This document shows positions 8,988-17,914 of a stretch of DNA of 64,000 bases, in pieces. The stretch is from positions 96,209 to 160,208 of the forward strand of contig NZ_JAEFCD010000008.1 of the NCBI RefSeq assembly GCF_016405965.1, in the 5' to 3' direction. Below the pieces are notes generated by a model that was given only the letters and a program-made list of their open reading frames with translations, did no database searches and was not told the origin of the DNA. Each line of letters opens with the position of its first letter. Position 1 is the first letter of the stretch. The position numbers and the translations under genes are program-made. The DNA comes from Alteromonas sp. IB21 (GTDB lineage Bacteria > Pseudomonadota > Gammaproteobacteria > Enterobacterales > Alteromonadaceae).

Positions 8988-10709
8988 CTATCTTTGCTTT
9001 TTAAGTAACGCCTCCATCGCGTCAGCACTTATAGGCTTAGAAAACAAATAGCCTTGCACAAACTCTACATTTAGCGATTTGCAATAGTTGGACTGTTTTT
9101 CTGTTTCAACACCTTCAACAACGATGAACAAATCCAGCTTATGACCAACATTCACTATTGCTTCCATTAACGCACTGTCAAAGGCTTTTTCCGGCGCGCC
9201 TTTTAAAAAGGAGCGGTCGATTTTTAAATGGCTAACGGGAAAGTGCTTTAAGTAACTAAGCGATGAATAACCTGTACCAAAATCGTCTAGAGAAATCTCA
9301 ACGCCTAAGTCTCGTTGATGTCGAAGGTTTTCTAGTATTGCATTGTCTGACTTTATAAGGATATTTTCAGTGAGCTCTAAACCAATATCCTTGGGCAATA
9401 AATGATATTGATTTCGGCAATCCGCAAGGCGCTCAAAGTACGCTGTTTTTTCTAGCTCTTTACCAGAAACATTTACATCAATACGAACCTCAATCCCCTT
9501 TTCTTTCCATGCTCTCGCCTGCTGACAAGCATTTTCTAGCACCCAATTACCAATCTGCACGATTAAATCACTGCGTTCAGCAATAGGAATAAAGATGTTA
9601 GGCGGCACTGCCAGTTTTTCATTTTGTGGTCGCCATCTCAATAGCGCTTCACATGAAGCCACTTTACCTGTCTTTAAATCGAACTGAGGTTGGTAAAGCA
9701 GTTCAAACTCGTTATGACTTAGCGATGTACGTAGGTTTGCCGCAATACTTCTGTGCTGACGCAATTGCTGACTTAATGCATGGGTGAAGAGGTGATAGCG
9801 ATTACGCCCTTCAGCCTTAGCTTGATACATAGCGACGTCTGCATTTTTAAGCAGGTCATCAATTTCTTGGCCATGTTTAGGATACAAACTGATGCCGATG
9901 CTAGAGGTAATATGAATATTTTCAGTGCTTAGCTGAAAGCTTTGTTTAAAACAATAAGAAAGGTTTTTTGCGATATCTTCACAATCACTCTCATCATTTA
10001 TGTTGATAGCAACATAAACAAATTCATCTCCCCCAAACCGAGTCAGCAAACCCTCACCGTCTATACAGTCAGATAAACGCTCTCCTACAGCGCGCAGAAG
10101 TTCATCTCCCCATGTGTGCCCGAGGGTGTCATTGATTTCTTTAAACATATCTAAATCAATGAAAAACAGCGCAAAGCTTAAGTTATTTGTCGATGCTTCA
10201 CTTATTGCATTTGCAAGGAATTGCTTTAGTAGTCGGCGGTTTGGTAGTTCTGTCAATAAATCTGTCGATGCCATGCGCTCTAGCTCTTGACGCACAGCAT
10301 GCTGCTCACTTAAATCGATATCGACACAATACATTTCGGGGGATTCGGTATCTTCTTTTAGCATCACGTGAGACGAAAAAACGTGTACAGGCTCCCCTCC
10401 CTTTTTTTTCAACACCAATTCTTCGGAAGGTATCGCTTCACCGAATTCAATCCAGCGTTGATGCAAATTAATCACATCTGCTTTCATAAAATCTGGAATG
10501 ATCAAGTCTTCAAGTTTGCGGCCTATGGCTTCACACTCGCTGTAGCCGTAAATATCTTCACTGGATTTATTCCAGTAGATGACGTTACGTTCTTTGTCAT
10601 AACCTTGAACTGAAACTTTTGGAAGAGCACTAATAAGCTGTAAGAACCGTCTTTCGGCTGAATCATGTTCTGAAAATGGAGCGGGCTCTCTATATTCCGT
10701 TAAACTCAT
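8988..10709 (-). CDS. PAS-GGDEF-EAL diguanylate cyclase/phosphodiesterase
   Basis: Soluble signalling protein of 573 residues that may make and/or degrade c-di-GMP. A PAS sensor domain occupies about residues 20-140. The GGDEF domain has an intact active site (RFGGDEF near residue 223). The EAL domain keeps its key residues: EALLRW near 353, the DDFGTGYSS loop and VVEGVET. On sequence alone the phosphodiesterase side looks fully competent. ATG 10709, preceded by GAGGGAG, is preferred over an upstream TTG. It faces lapD tail to tail with only 95 bp between, so both may touch the same signalling pool. The PAS ligand is unknown. Confidence 0.92.
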   Translation of the reverse strand: MSLTEYREPAPFSEHDSAERRFLQLISALPKVSVQGYDKERNVIYWNKSSEDIYGYSECEAIGRKLEDLIIPDFMKADVINLHQRWIEFGEAIPSEELVLKKKGGEPVHVFSSHVMLKEDTESPEMYCVDIDLSEQHAVRQELERMASTDLLTELPNRRLLKQFLANAISEASTNNLSFALFFIDLDMFKEINDTLGHTWGDELLRAVGERLSDCIDGEGLLTRFGGDEFVYVAININDESDCEDIAKNLSYCFKQSFQLSTENIHITSSIGISLYPKHGQEIDDLLKNADVAMYQAKAEGRNRYHLFTHALSQQLRQHRSIAANLRTSLSHNEFELLYQPQFDLKTGKVASCEALLRWRPQNEKLAVPPNIFIPIAERSDLIVQIGNWVLENACQQARAWKEKGIEVRIDVNVSGKELEKTAYFERLADCRNQYHLLPKDIGLELTENILIKSDNAILENLRHQRDLGVEISLDDFGTGYSSLSYLKHFPVSHLKIDRSFLKGAPEKAFDSALMEAIVNVGHKLDLFIVVEGVETEKQSNYCKSLNVEFVQGYLFSKPISADAMEALLKKQR

Positions 10710-10908
10710 CTTACTCCCTCGCGTACTGAACAACGCAACAGCATCTGAAGAAAAAAGTAACTGTTATGGATTAAGTGTAGTCTATAAATAACTAACTAGC
10801 AGAAACTGAGCTTTAAAATGAGAGCTGGAATTCGAGAAATCAGTGCTGCGGAAGTGTTACAAAGTATGTGTTTGATTGATATTTGTGCTTGTAAAGCTAT
10901 GACATAGA

Positions 10909-10985
<77 letters not shown>

Positions 10986-11036
10986 ATTGGATGTTGTCAC
11001 ACCGAAGAGGTAGGCGAATGCCTAACAACGCCGCGT

Positions 11037-11065
11037 ATAATACTTAGCGCAGGCACCACCTGCAA
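11037..11065 (-). promoter_or_regulatory. Sigma-70 promoter of tRNA-Val
   Basis: On the minus strand a -35 element TTGCAG (11065-11060) is separated by exactly 17 bp from a -10 element TATTAT (11042-11037). A GC-rich discriminator (ACGCGGCG) follows, typical of growth-rate and ppGpp-regulated stable-RNA promoters. It lies about 50 bp upstream of the tRNA 5' end. Confidence 0.7.
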
Positions 11066-11143
11066 GGAAAACTTCACAAAACAACGTTCAAGTGACTAAT
11101 TTGACAGCAATTCGGTTGTTTTTTGCTGGTTTGAGGCTTTTAT

Positions 11144-12217
11144 TTACCTCATCTTAAAAGGTAATGGTTTAATTGAATCAACCAGCGTGCCGTCATTTAC
11201 TGCGCGCATAAAGTATTCCCCTAACCTATCGGTTTCTTTTAACACCGTTTGCCAATACTTAATGCGGGTGTCTGCGTCAAGCACCTCAAAATCTTTGCGA
11301 TCAGGTATTTTACTGTAGGGTAAATTAGCAACAAACGACGCGGACGGAACTAGCATGACCACGTTGTCGTAGCTAGATTGGTGTGGCACTCTGCCTTTTA
11401 ACCCCTTATCAAACCAACCCGGGATCGGCTTATCGTAGAAGTGGGGATATAAAACTAAACCTTCATCTGGCCCAAACGACAGATCAAAATGATAATCGAC
11501 TATCCCACCATCTCTATACATCCCAGGTGGGGCGCCCTCAATATTTTGAACCCCTTCGATAACTACCGGAATTGAGCCTGATGCCAATAAAGCGCTATGA
11601 ATATTGCCTATGGTTAAATCGTGGTATTGCGTGGGCAGCCCGTAAGGGTCTTTTATGGCAAAGTCTGTATCGGGCGTAGAGAAAACGTATCGCGTATACA
11701 AGCGAGAAAGGTTCTTCCTGCTTACCGTGTTAGCTGCGGCACTCATTGCAAGGCCGGAAAGTTGCCTAAATTTGCTTTCAAAGCGGGTGGCGCCTAAACA
11801 TTTTGCCACAATAAGGTGAGCTTTGAATCGGGGATTCGACAATACCTCTTGCTTTCCTTTCTCATCTACCATTTCTTTCAACAGGTCTTCTGCTTTAGCG
11901 GTAATTTCCCTTGGCGTTGGTTTATCGCTATACGTGGTGGTTGAATAAGACGATGCCAGACGGTTAATTGCGGCAAGTGGGTCATTTTGCACCGCGCAGA
12001 TCGCACGAAACGCGCCAGCAGATGAACCTATCACGTGAATTTGATGTTCGATGTTAGCAAACCACTCGGGAAACAGTACACGGTCTAAACCTGCAAGAGA
12101 AAACCATTTCGGTCCACCTGAAGCGCCTAAAAAGTAATTAAATAGTTCCGGACGAAAGCCGTTTTTCATTATTACTTCACGTGCTGTTTTTCCTGCATAT
12201 ATGTCTAAAGGTGCCAC
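11144..12217 (-). CDS. Patatin-like phospholipase
   Basis: Probable serine acyl hydrolase of 357 residues. The glycine-rich oxyanion segment GASGGPKW lies at residues 31-38, the nucleophile elbow GSSAG at 64-68 (Ser66), and the DGG motif carrying the catalytic Asp near residue 236, giving the Ser-Asp dyad of patatins. No signal peptide is evident, so it is likely cytoplasmic. The start is GTG at 12217 with AAGGAA just upstream. It lies downstream of a MarR regulator on the same strand, with 145 bp between. The substrate is unknown. Confidence 0.88.
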   Translation of the reverse strand: MAPLDIYAGKTAREVIMKNGFRPELFNYFLGASGGPKWFSLAGLDRVLFPEWFANIEHQIHVIGSSAGAFRAICAVQNDPLAAINRLASSYSTTTYSDKPTPREITAKAEDLLKEMVDEKGKQEVLSNPRFKAHLIVAKCLGATRFESKFRQLSGLAMSAAANTVSRKNLSRLYTRYVFSTPDTDFAIKDPYGLPTQYHDLTIGNIHSALLASGSIPVVIEGVQNIEGAPPGMYRDGGIVDYHFDLSFGPDEGLVLYPHFYDKPIPGWFDKGLKGRVPHQSSYDNVVMLVPSASFVANLPYSKIPDRKDFEVLDADTRIKYWQTVLKETDRLGEYFMRAVNDGTLVDSIKPLPFKMR

Positions 12218-12362
12218 TTACATTCCTTGCTGCTAACAGGCTAGAAAACCTGTTGTTTTATCTAATCCGGTGGAATTTAACAGTAAAATGGGCAAAAGTA
12301 ACCGTCAACGCCTTTCCTCATACCCTGCTCAGACCACATCGATAAAGCCTATACACGGTAAA

Positions 12363-12791
12363 CTAAGGAGTGAGCGCATCTATCACTTTTAGAAATACGC
12401 GATACTCATCATCAGTGATATTTTCTAGTCGTTTGTTTTGCCATTCCACTACGCGAGGAATTATCTGCCCATACATTGCTTTTCCATCCTTTGATAGCGC
12501 GATTAGGCTAGACCTTTTGTCCTTTTTACTCAGCTTTTTTATCACCGCGCCATTCTTATTTAACCGTTCTATTGCACGAGATACCTGCACTTTGTCTAAG
12601 CGGGTAGCATGGGCTATCTCTTTCGCCGTTTTATACTGATTTTGAGAGTCCTCAAGGCATGCACCTAGCGTTGCCATAACTCGCCACTCTGGCATGGTAA
12701 GTTGATAGGCTTCATATTCTCTCGCAAGAGACCCGCTTAAGTCGCTAGCCAACATAGCGACCTTGTAGGCAAGCATGTCATTTAACTGCAC
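12363..12791 (-). CDS. MarR-family transcriptional regulator
   Basis: Winged-helix dimeric regulator of 142 residues. The recognition-helix region reads TAKEIAHATRLDKVQVSRAI, followed by a wing with KKLSKKDKRS, as in MarR/SlyA proteins, which usually repress a neighbouring gene until an aromatic ligand binds. It is divergent from hmgA, 355 bp away, so control of homogentisate breakdown by an aromatic acid is a reasonable but unproven guess. GTG 12791 is preceded by AGGGG; ATG 12779 is an alternative. Confidence 0.87.
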   Translation of the reverse strand: MQLNDMLAYKVAMLASDLSGSLAREYEAYQLTMPEWRVMATLGACLEDSQNQYKTAKEIAHATRLDKVQVSRAIERLNKNGAVIKKLSKKDKRSSLIALSKDGKAMYGQIIPRVVEWQNKRLENITDDEYRVFLKVIDALTP

Positions 12792-13146
12792 CGTGTTACC
12801 CCTGACTTTTTAATCCACTGACTGACGTTTAGGTATGTTTTGCAGTAATAATTGCTCACGCTCCCTAGAGCTCCAGAACCTTGGAGCCTTTGAGCCATAT
12901 AACCGCAACAACACTGGGCGTTAACCATTTTTTCCATGTCTTTGGTTTGAGCGAAGCACTGATTGATATCACTTCACGATTGATATCTTTGTAAACCTAA
13001 CTTACCAATACCTAAGGTAAACCCAGAAGCTGCCTGCCCATCATTATTGATTTACATTTCATTTACCTCTAGCCTAGTTCATATAGTTTCATTTGTAACT
13101 AATTTCAGCGCATAGCTGCCTTCTTGGCCTAACAGTGGAAAGCTTT
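12792..13146. promoter_or_regulatory. Divergent marR-hmgA control region with repeats
   Basis: This 355-bp gap holds the promoters of both genes. A direct repeat GATTGATATC occurs at 12961-12970 and 12978-12987. A half-site TGTAAA at 12990-12995 with N6 and TTACCA gives a weak match to a TyrR/PhhR-type box (TGTAAA-N6-TTTACA). An 11-bp palindrome TACCTAAGGTA lies at 13009-13019. These are candidate operators for the MarR protein or a TyrR-like activator. No strong -35/-10 pair is obvious to me. Confidence 0.45.
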
Positions 13147-14442
13147 ATGGAAAACTTATCGTATTTAACCGGGTTTAATAATGAACATGAAACCGAAGCC
13201 TTGCCTGGGGCGCTGCCTAAAGGACAATTCAGCCCACAGAAGGTCAACTATAAGCTATACGCTGAACAATTCAGCAGCACTGCTTTCACTGCACCAAGAG
13301 CTGAAAACCGCCGAAGCTGGACATACCGACTGCGCCCATCTATCGCCATGGGAGACTTTACTAGAATAGACAATGGCTTAGTTCGTACAGCACCTGAGAC
13401 TGATATTCCCTGTCCTCCTAATGTGCTTAGATGGGACCCGATTCCTCTTCCACAGCAAGATACTAATTTTGTTGATTCTCTCGTTACCATTGCCACCAAT
13501 GGCGATGCCAAAACTCAAGTAGGAATGGGCATTCACTGCTACAGCGCCAACGCCAACATGCACAATCGCGTGTTTTATTCATCGGACGGTGAAATGCTTT
13601 TCGTCCCCCAGCTTGGCAAGATGGAAATGACGACCGAATTTGGAAAGCTACATGTTTCGGTAGGTGAAATTGCGGTTATTCCTCGCGGCGTGCGCTTTGC
13701 TATCAATCCGCTAGATGGTCCCATACGAGGTTATATTTGTGAAAACTACGGGCACCCTTTTGTTTTACCAGAACGCGGCCCCGTTGGCGCAAATGGCTAC
13801 ACTAATCAAAGAGATTTTTGCTACCCCACCGCATGGTTTGAAGATAACGATACGCCGCATACCATGATCAATAAATTCTGTGGCAATCTGTTTGAAGCAC
13901 AGCTTGACCATTCACCTTTCGACGTAGTGGCATGGGTAGGAAATTCTGCGCCTTATAAGTACGATCTTTCGCGGTTCAACGTTATGAACACCGTAAGTTT
14001 TGATCACCCCGACCCTTCTATATTTACTGTACTTACTTCACCTTCGGAACTTGAGGGTACGGCAAACGTAGATTTTGTAATTTTTCCGCCAAGGTGGATG
14101 GTTGCACAGCATACGTTCCGTCCTCCTTATTATCATAGAAATATTATGAGCGAGTTTATGGGGTTGATAGAGGGGACGTACGACGCGAAAGAACACGGTT
14201 TCTTGCCAGGCGGTATGAGCCTGCACAACTGCATGACCCCTCACGGCCCAGAAGCAGAGGTTTTTGAAAAAGCGTCAAATGCCTCGCTAGCTCCTCAGCG
14301 TTATGAGAATACATTGGCGTTTATGTTCGAGTCTCGATACGCCATAGCGCCAACCGAGTTTGCCATGAACAGTGATTTACGCCAGCGCGATTATCTAGCC
14401 TGTTGGAAAGGCCTTAAAAAGTACTATGACGGTGAGAAGTAA
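13147..14442 (+). CDS. hmgA: Homogentisate 1,2-dioxygenase
   Basis: Fe(II) enzyme that opens the ring of homogentisate to maleylacetoacetate in tyrosine/phenylalanine degradation. The protein is 431 residues, the normal length. The N-terminus LSYLTGFNNEHETEALPGAL and the metal-site region HTFRPPYYHRNIMSEF (His and Glu ligands) are characteristic. ATG 13147 has GGAAAG 5 bp upstream and gives the family N-terminus; an in-frame GTG at 13135 lacks a ribosome site. hppD, which makes its substrate, follows 257 bp downstream on the same strand. The later genes maiA and fahA are not in the window. Confidence 0.97.
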   Translation: MENLSYLTGFNNEHETEALPGALPKGQFSPQKVNYKLYAEQFSSTAFTAPRAENRRSWTYRLRPSIAMGDFTRIDNGLVRTAPETDIPCPPNVLRWDPIPLPQQDTNFVDSLVTIATNGDAKTQVGMGIHCYSANANMHNRVFYSSDGEMLFVPQLGKMEMTTEFGKLHVSVGEIAVIPRGVRFAINPLDGPIRGYICENYGHPFVLPERGPVGANGYTNQRDFCYPTAWFEDNDTPHTMINKFCGNLFEAQLDHSPFDVVAWVGNSAPYKYDLSRFNVMNTVSFDHPDPSIFTVLTSPSELEGTANVDFVIFPPRWMVAQHTFRPPYYHRNIMSEFMGLIEGTYDAKEHGFLPGGMSLHNCMTPHGPEAEVFEKASNASLAPQRYENTLAFMFESRYAIAPTEFAMNSDLRQRDYLACWKGLKKYYDGEK

Positions 14443-14699
14443 AAATCACCGTTAGATGTATTGTTTTATGAACACATTCGACTGCAAGCCAAATAGAGAT
14501 TTTCTAAGCTTTGTCATAGCCTTAGATAAAACTATGAATACGTTAACGCGCGCTAAGGCAGCAACTGAAAACTAATCGTTACAGTTGTACTTTCCAGCAT
14601 AAAAATCCGTTGTCGTACCCGCTATTGCTTGGTTTTTCACTGCACACTTACAATCAGGTAACAATTATAAAATGTGTTTTACGTTGAGGATGTAACGCT

Positions 14700-15773
14700 A
14701 TGGCTGATTTATTTGAAAACCCCATCGGTTTAGACGGTTTTGAGTTTTTGGAATTCACGGCGCCTAAGAAAGGAATGTTAGAACCTATTTTCGAAGCAAT
14801 GGGATTTACTCGCGTTGCCCGCCACAAGTCGAAAGATGTAGAGCTTTGGCGTCAAGGTGATATCAACTTACTAAGCAACTACGAAAAAAATTGCCATGCG
14901 GGGTATTACGCGGAAGAACACGGACCGTCTGCGTGTGGCATGGCGTTTCGCGTAAAAGATTCTCAGCACGCCTATAAGGAAGTCCTTTCACGTGGCGCAC
15001 AGCCTATGGACACACATACTGGCCCGATGGAGTTAAAACTTCCGGCCATTAAAGGTATTGGCGGCGCTATGCTGTACCTAATCGATAGGTATCAAGGCGA
15101 AAATACCATTTATGATATTGATTTTAACTGGATTGAAGGCGTCGACCGTCATCCTGAAGGCTGTGGTTTTCATACGCTCGATCACCTTACTCACAATGTA
15201 TATCGTGGGCGTATGGACTTTTGGGCTGGATTCTATGAAAAGCTATTTAACTTCAGAGAAATTCGTTATTTTGACATTAAGGGCGAATATACAGGGCTAT
15301 TGTCTAAAGCGATGACAGCGCCTGATGGCAAAATTCGTATACCGTTGAACGAAGAAGCCATGGGTGGTGGTGGTCAAATTGAAGAATTCTTGATGAAGTA
15401 TAACGGTGAAGGGATCCAGCATATTGCCTTCGCCTGTGACGACCTAGTGGCGTGCTTAGATAAGCTCAGAGCGAAAGGCATGAAATTTATGACGCCTCCG
15501 CCGAATACTTACTACGACATGCTTGAAGAGCGCCTTCCAGGGCACGGTGAAAATGTCGATGAACTTCAAAAACGAGGCATATTGTTAGACGGCACGACAG
15601 AAAATGGCGAGCCACGCCTTTTGCTTCAGATTTTCTCTGAGACAGTGTTCGGGCCGGTGTTTTTTGAGTTTATCCAACGTAAACAAGATGAAGGTTTCGG
15701 AGAAGGTAATTTCAAAGCGTTATTTGAATCAATTGAGCGCGACCAGGTTAACCGCGGCGTATTAAACAAGTAA
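14700..15773 (+). CDS. hppD: 4-hydroxyphenylpyruvate dioxygenase
   Basis: Fe(II) dioxygenase of 357 residues that converts 4-hydroxyphenylpyruvate to homogentisate. It is built of two VOC domains. The C-terminal one carries the metal ligands in [23 protein letters not shown] and the Glu of [14 protein letters not shown] at 14685-14689 precedes ATG 14700. Together with hmgA it makes a two-step catabolic unit; buildup of homogentisate when hmgA is impaired gives brown pyomelanin in related bacteria. The 257-bp gap suggests it may have its own promoter. Confidence 0.97.
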   Translation: MADLFENPIGLDGFEFLEFTAPKKGMLEPIFEAMGFTRVARHKSKDVELWRQGDINLLSNYEKNCHAGYYAEEHGPSACGMAFRVKDSQHAYKEVLSRGAQPMDTHTGPMELKLPAIKGIGGAMLYLIDRYQGENTIYDIDFNWIEGVDRHPEGCGFHTLDHLTHNVYRGRMDFWAGFYEKLFNFREIRYFDIKGEYTGLLSKAMTAPDGKIRIPLNEEAMGGGGQIEEFLMKYNGEGIQHIAFACDDLVACLDKLRAKGMKFMTPPPNTYYDMLEERLPGHGENVDELQKRGILLDGTTENGEPRLLLQIFSETVFGPVFFEFIQRKQDEGFGEGNFKALFESIERDQVNRGVLNK

Positions 15774-15843
15774 CCTTCATTAGAGAGTGAAAATATCGAA
15801 GGAAGGACAAGTAGTTTTTGGCTACGTTGTCCTGCCCTCAGTT

Positions 15844-16203
15844 TTATCCTTTCTCATATAGCGCGCAGGCTGCCCCGCTTGGATCTGCAATTACACAAAA
15901 GCTGTCGTTCCCATGATGTCGAATTTCACCCATTTGGGCCCCGCCATTCTCCACTACTGCAGCCAGAGCGATCTCTAAACTTTCAACGGTAAAATAATTT
16001 ATCCACCCGCTAGGATAGTCGGCATTTACGCCCTGCTTATGACAGATTCCCCCTACTGGCGTGCCATCAGGTTTCATCACTACATAATCATTGTAGCCTC
16101 CCATGTCTATTGCTTCTTTTGTCCAGCCCATCACGGCTTCATAAAAGCCCACAAGTTCGGCTGCGTTTTCTGTGGTGATATCGCACCATGATGAATCGGC
16201 CAT
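15844..16203 (-). CDS. Small VOC/glyoxalase-fold protein
   Basis: A single-domain vicinal-oxygen-chelate protein of 119 residues. It has two beta-alpha-beta-beta-beta halves: one around WCDITTENAAELVGFYEAVM and one around INYFTVESLEIALAAVVENG, ending with VIADPSGAACALYEKG, as in bleomycin-resistance/glyoxalase relatives. The enzymatic role is unknown. It is convergent with hppD, 70 bp away, and is probably not functionally tied to it. ATG 16203 was chosen because GAGGA sits 9 bp upstream; ATG 16212 would leave almost no spacing. Confidence 0.8.
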   Translation of the reverse strand: MADSSWCDITTENAAELVGFYEAVMGWTKEAIDMGGYNDYVVMKPDGTPVGGICHKQGVNADYPSGWINYFTVESLEIALAAVVENGGAQMGEIRHHGNDSFCVIADPSGAACALYEKG

Positions 16204-16737
16204 AATTTGCATTCCTCAGATAAACAGTAAGAGTTCAAGATATAAATATAGCGCAAACAATGGCAATCGTTTTTGAACTAGCGCTTCGCAAATATTTAAA
16301 GTGCCTTTAGTGAAAAATTGCATAAGCCAACAAATATTCACTGTGTAGTCACTATTATCAGATCGCACTTAGCAATTTTTACAATTGACGACGGCCTGGC
16401 AGGTGTTTTTTATCTAGATCAATAAAGCATCTGGTTTTTTTCTAGCTCGATTTTTTGAAAAAAGCGACTATTGTCAAGGGAAGAAATTGCAAAAAGACTA
16501 AACATTTTTTATTTTAATGGTAGACACAGCCTGTGGAAAATGCTTGTAAAATCAAGAATGTTATCCACTGCGCATTGTTTGTACAGTTTAAATTATCATT
16601 TAATAACAAACACTTACAATAAGACCCCAAACTACTCAACAAACTTATCCACAGATTAAGTGGATAACACGTAGAAGTTAGCCACAGTTAGTGGTTTAAT
16701 GTGAACATCTTCGACGTTTTCATTTTCTTGGTTTCTC
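16204..16737. other. AT-rich intergenic region with a DnaA-box cluster
   Basis: This 534-bp gap is strongly AT-rich. Between 16532 and 16686 are five sequences like the DnaA box TTWTNCACA: TTTTCCACA (minus, 16532-16540), TTATCCACT (plus, 16561-16569), the perfect TTATCCACA (plus, 16645-16653), TTATCCACT (minus, 16659-16667) and one-mismatch TTAGCCACA (plus, 16678-16686). T/A-rich tracts (16405-16460, 16500-16516) lie to the left, where an unwinding element would be. Only two GATC sites are present (16361, 16417), few for a SeqA-controlled origin. It may be a DnaA-titrating or DnaA-regulated promoter region, or less likely an origin. Confidence 0.6.
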
Positions 16738-17127
16738 ATGCCCAAACAAACACTTTTAGTCAGAGAATCATTATTCACTATTCATAGCTTAGATCCCCAA
16801 AGTAATATTCCAGCTTCTGTTCTCAATAGCCCGCTTTTTTTCTTGGGGAAAACAGAGGACGAGCTATCAATTGTGGTTCCCGACTCCGTCGAAGTTGATT
16901 CACTTGATAGTGACGAGGGTTGGCGAGCGTTAGAGCTTTTGGGTCCGTTACAACTATCTATGGTAGGCATAATGGCGCAAATTGGTGAGGTACTTGCCTC
17001 GGCGAAAGTGGCAATATTTGTTGTATCAACTTTCGAAACTGACTTTTTTCTTGTTAAAGATAAAAAGTTAAGCGTCGCGATAAGTGCGTTAAAAGAAGCG
17101 GGCTACTCGGTAAATGAGGACCATTAG
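16738..17127 (+). CDS. ACT-domain protein (CASTOR/ACT-7-like)
   Basis: Small cytoplasmic protein of 129 residues. The second half, from about residue 65, reads LGPLQLSMVGIMAQIGEVLASAKV, then IFVVSTFETDFFLVKD and a final helix, matching the ACT fold seen in amino-acid-sensing CASTOR-type domains. The role is not known; ligand binding is inferred from fold only. It sits directly downstream of the DnaA-box cluster and overlaps or abuts the EIIA-like gene that follows, so the two are probably one transcript. Confidence 0.7.
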   Translation: MPKQTLLVRESLFTIHSLDPQSNIPASVLNSPLFFLGKTEDELSIVVPDSVEVDSLDSDEGWRALELLGPLQLSMVGIMAQIGEVLASAKVAIFVVSTFETDFFLVKDKKLSVAISALKEAGYSVNEDH

Positions 17128-17632
17128 ATCTGTGAACGCCAAACAACTTCAGAACGCACCAGATAAATTCACCAAAGAATTTCATACCCTAAGCCCATTT
17201 TCTGGTCAGGTTGTACCTATTTCACAAGTAGATGAGCCCTTTTTCAAAAAAGGTTACATGGGACCTGGCGCTGCGGTAACTTCTACTTCTAATACCGTAG
17301 TATCACCATTTGATGGAAAAGTGCTGAGCGTGACTCCCTTAGACTACGCTATTGATATACAGTCAAAAGCGGGTCTTAAATGTAGAGTGAAATATGGCGG
17401 CGACACAAGTCATCTTCACGGCGCGCAATTTGGTTGTTCGTTAAAACCAGGTGACGCCATTTCGAACAAACATCCCCTTTTTACTGTAAATTCTGCGTGG
17501 CTAAAACAACGGGGCGTAAGCAATATATGTGTGCTAACCGTGCTTAATTCACAAGCACTTCTCGGTGTGGTGCCTACCAGACAACGATTTGTAGAAGCCG
17601 GGACCGACGTTCTTTTCACCCTCTACCTCTAG
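17114..17632 (+). CDS. EIIA-Glc-like protein lacking both catalytic histidines
   Basis: A 172-residue protein that follows the Crr (EIIA-Glc) fold: SPFSGQVVPISQ matches APLSGEIV; then come GPGAAVTSTSNTVVSPFDG, AIDIQSKAG and VKYGGDTSHLHG. In E. coli the last reads VHFGIDTV with phospho-acceptor His90, and the earlier segment begins NHAFSIES with His75. Here the aligned residues are Lys and Tyr, so phosphotransfer looks impossible. It may be a PTS-independent regulatory relative. ATG 17114 overlaps the previous gene by 14 bp but has a weak ribosome site; GTG 17132 with GAGGA upstream is an equally good start. Confidence 0.75.
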   Translation: MRTIRSVNAKQLQNAPDKFTKEFHTLSPFSGQVVPISQVDEPFFKKGYMGPGAAVTSTSNTVVSPFDGKVLSVTPLDYAIDIQSKAGLKCRVKYGGDTSHLHGAQFGCSLKPGDAISNKHPLFTVNSAWLKQRGVSNICVLTVLNSQALLGVVPTRQRFVEAGTDVLFTLYL

Positions 17633-17852
17633 TGCGTGTTGATATTTTCAGTCCATTAAGTCGTAAATTCGTAACGCAAAGTTCAACATGTCTTAATGCC
17701 TCTGCGTTAAAAATACATGGTAAGTAAGTTTATCAACGTACTCACAGCTTGTATGATGTAGCAAAAGGTAAACGAATTTTCGGTGCGCTGCTTTAGAAGG
17801 AGCTTTGTTATCTCTATACAGTATCAGTCATCTTTAGATTAGCGCCCAATAT

Positions 17853-17880
17853 AGGCACTGTTGAAAATAGTGCCTTCTTT
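17853..17880 (+). terminator. Candidate terminator upstream of yffB
   Basis: Stem AGGCACT (17853-17859) pairs with AGTGCCT (17869-17875) around a 9-nt loop, followed by TCTTT. It could end transcription of the EIIA-like gene. The rest of 17633-17914 shows no other feature I can name. Confidence 0.45.
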
Positions 17881-17914
17881 GTAAATACAACTAAGTAGTA
17901 CGGAAGAATTCATC

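Noticed and set aside
14429..14452. Terminator overlapping the hmgA stop
   Set aside because: ACGGTGA/TCACCGT can pair, but the stem covers the stop codon and no T tract follows; it may be chance.
15804..15834. Hairpin between hppD and the VOC gene as a terminator
   Set aside because: Stem GGACAA-GTAG with CTACGTTGTCC has a bulge and no T tract on either strand.
16471..16659. 62-residue ORF in the DnaA-box region
   Set aside because: No ribosome site, low-complexity composition and overlap with the boxes; it looks like chance in AT-rich DNA.
16204..16737. Primary chromosomal origin oriC
   Set aside because: DnaA boxes and AT-rich tracts are present, but only two GATC sites, no dnaA/dnaN/gyrB or mnmG/mioC neighbours, and no visible strand switch of genes. 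Kept only as a DnaA-box cluster.
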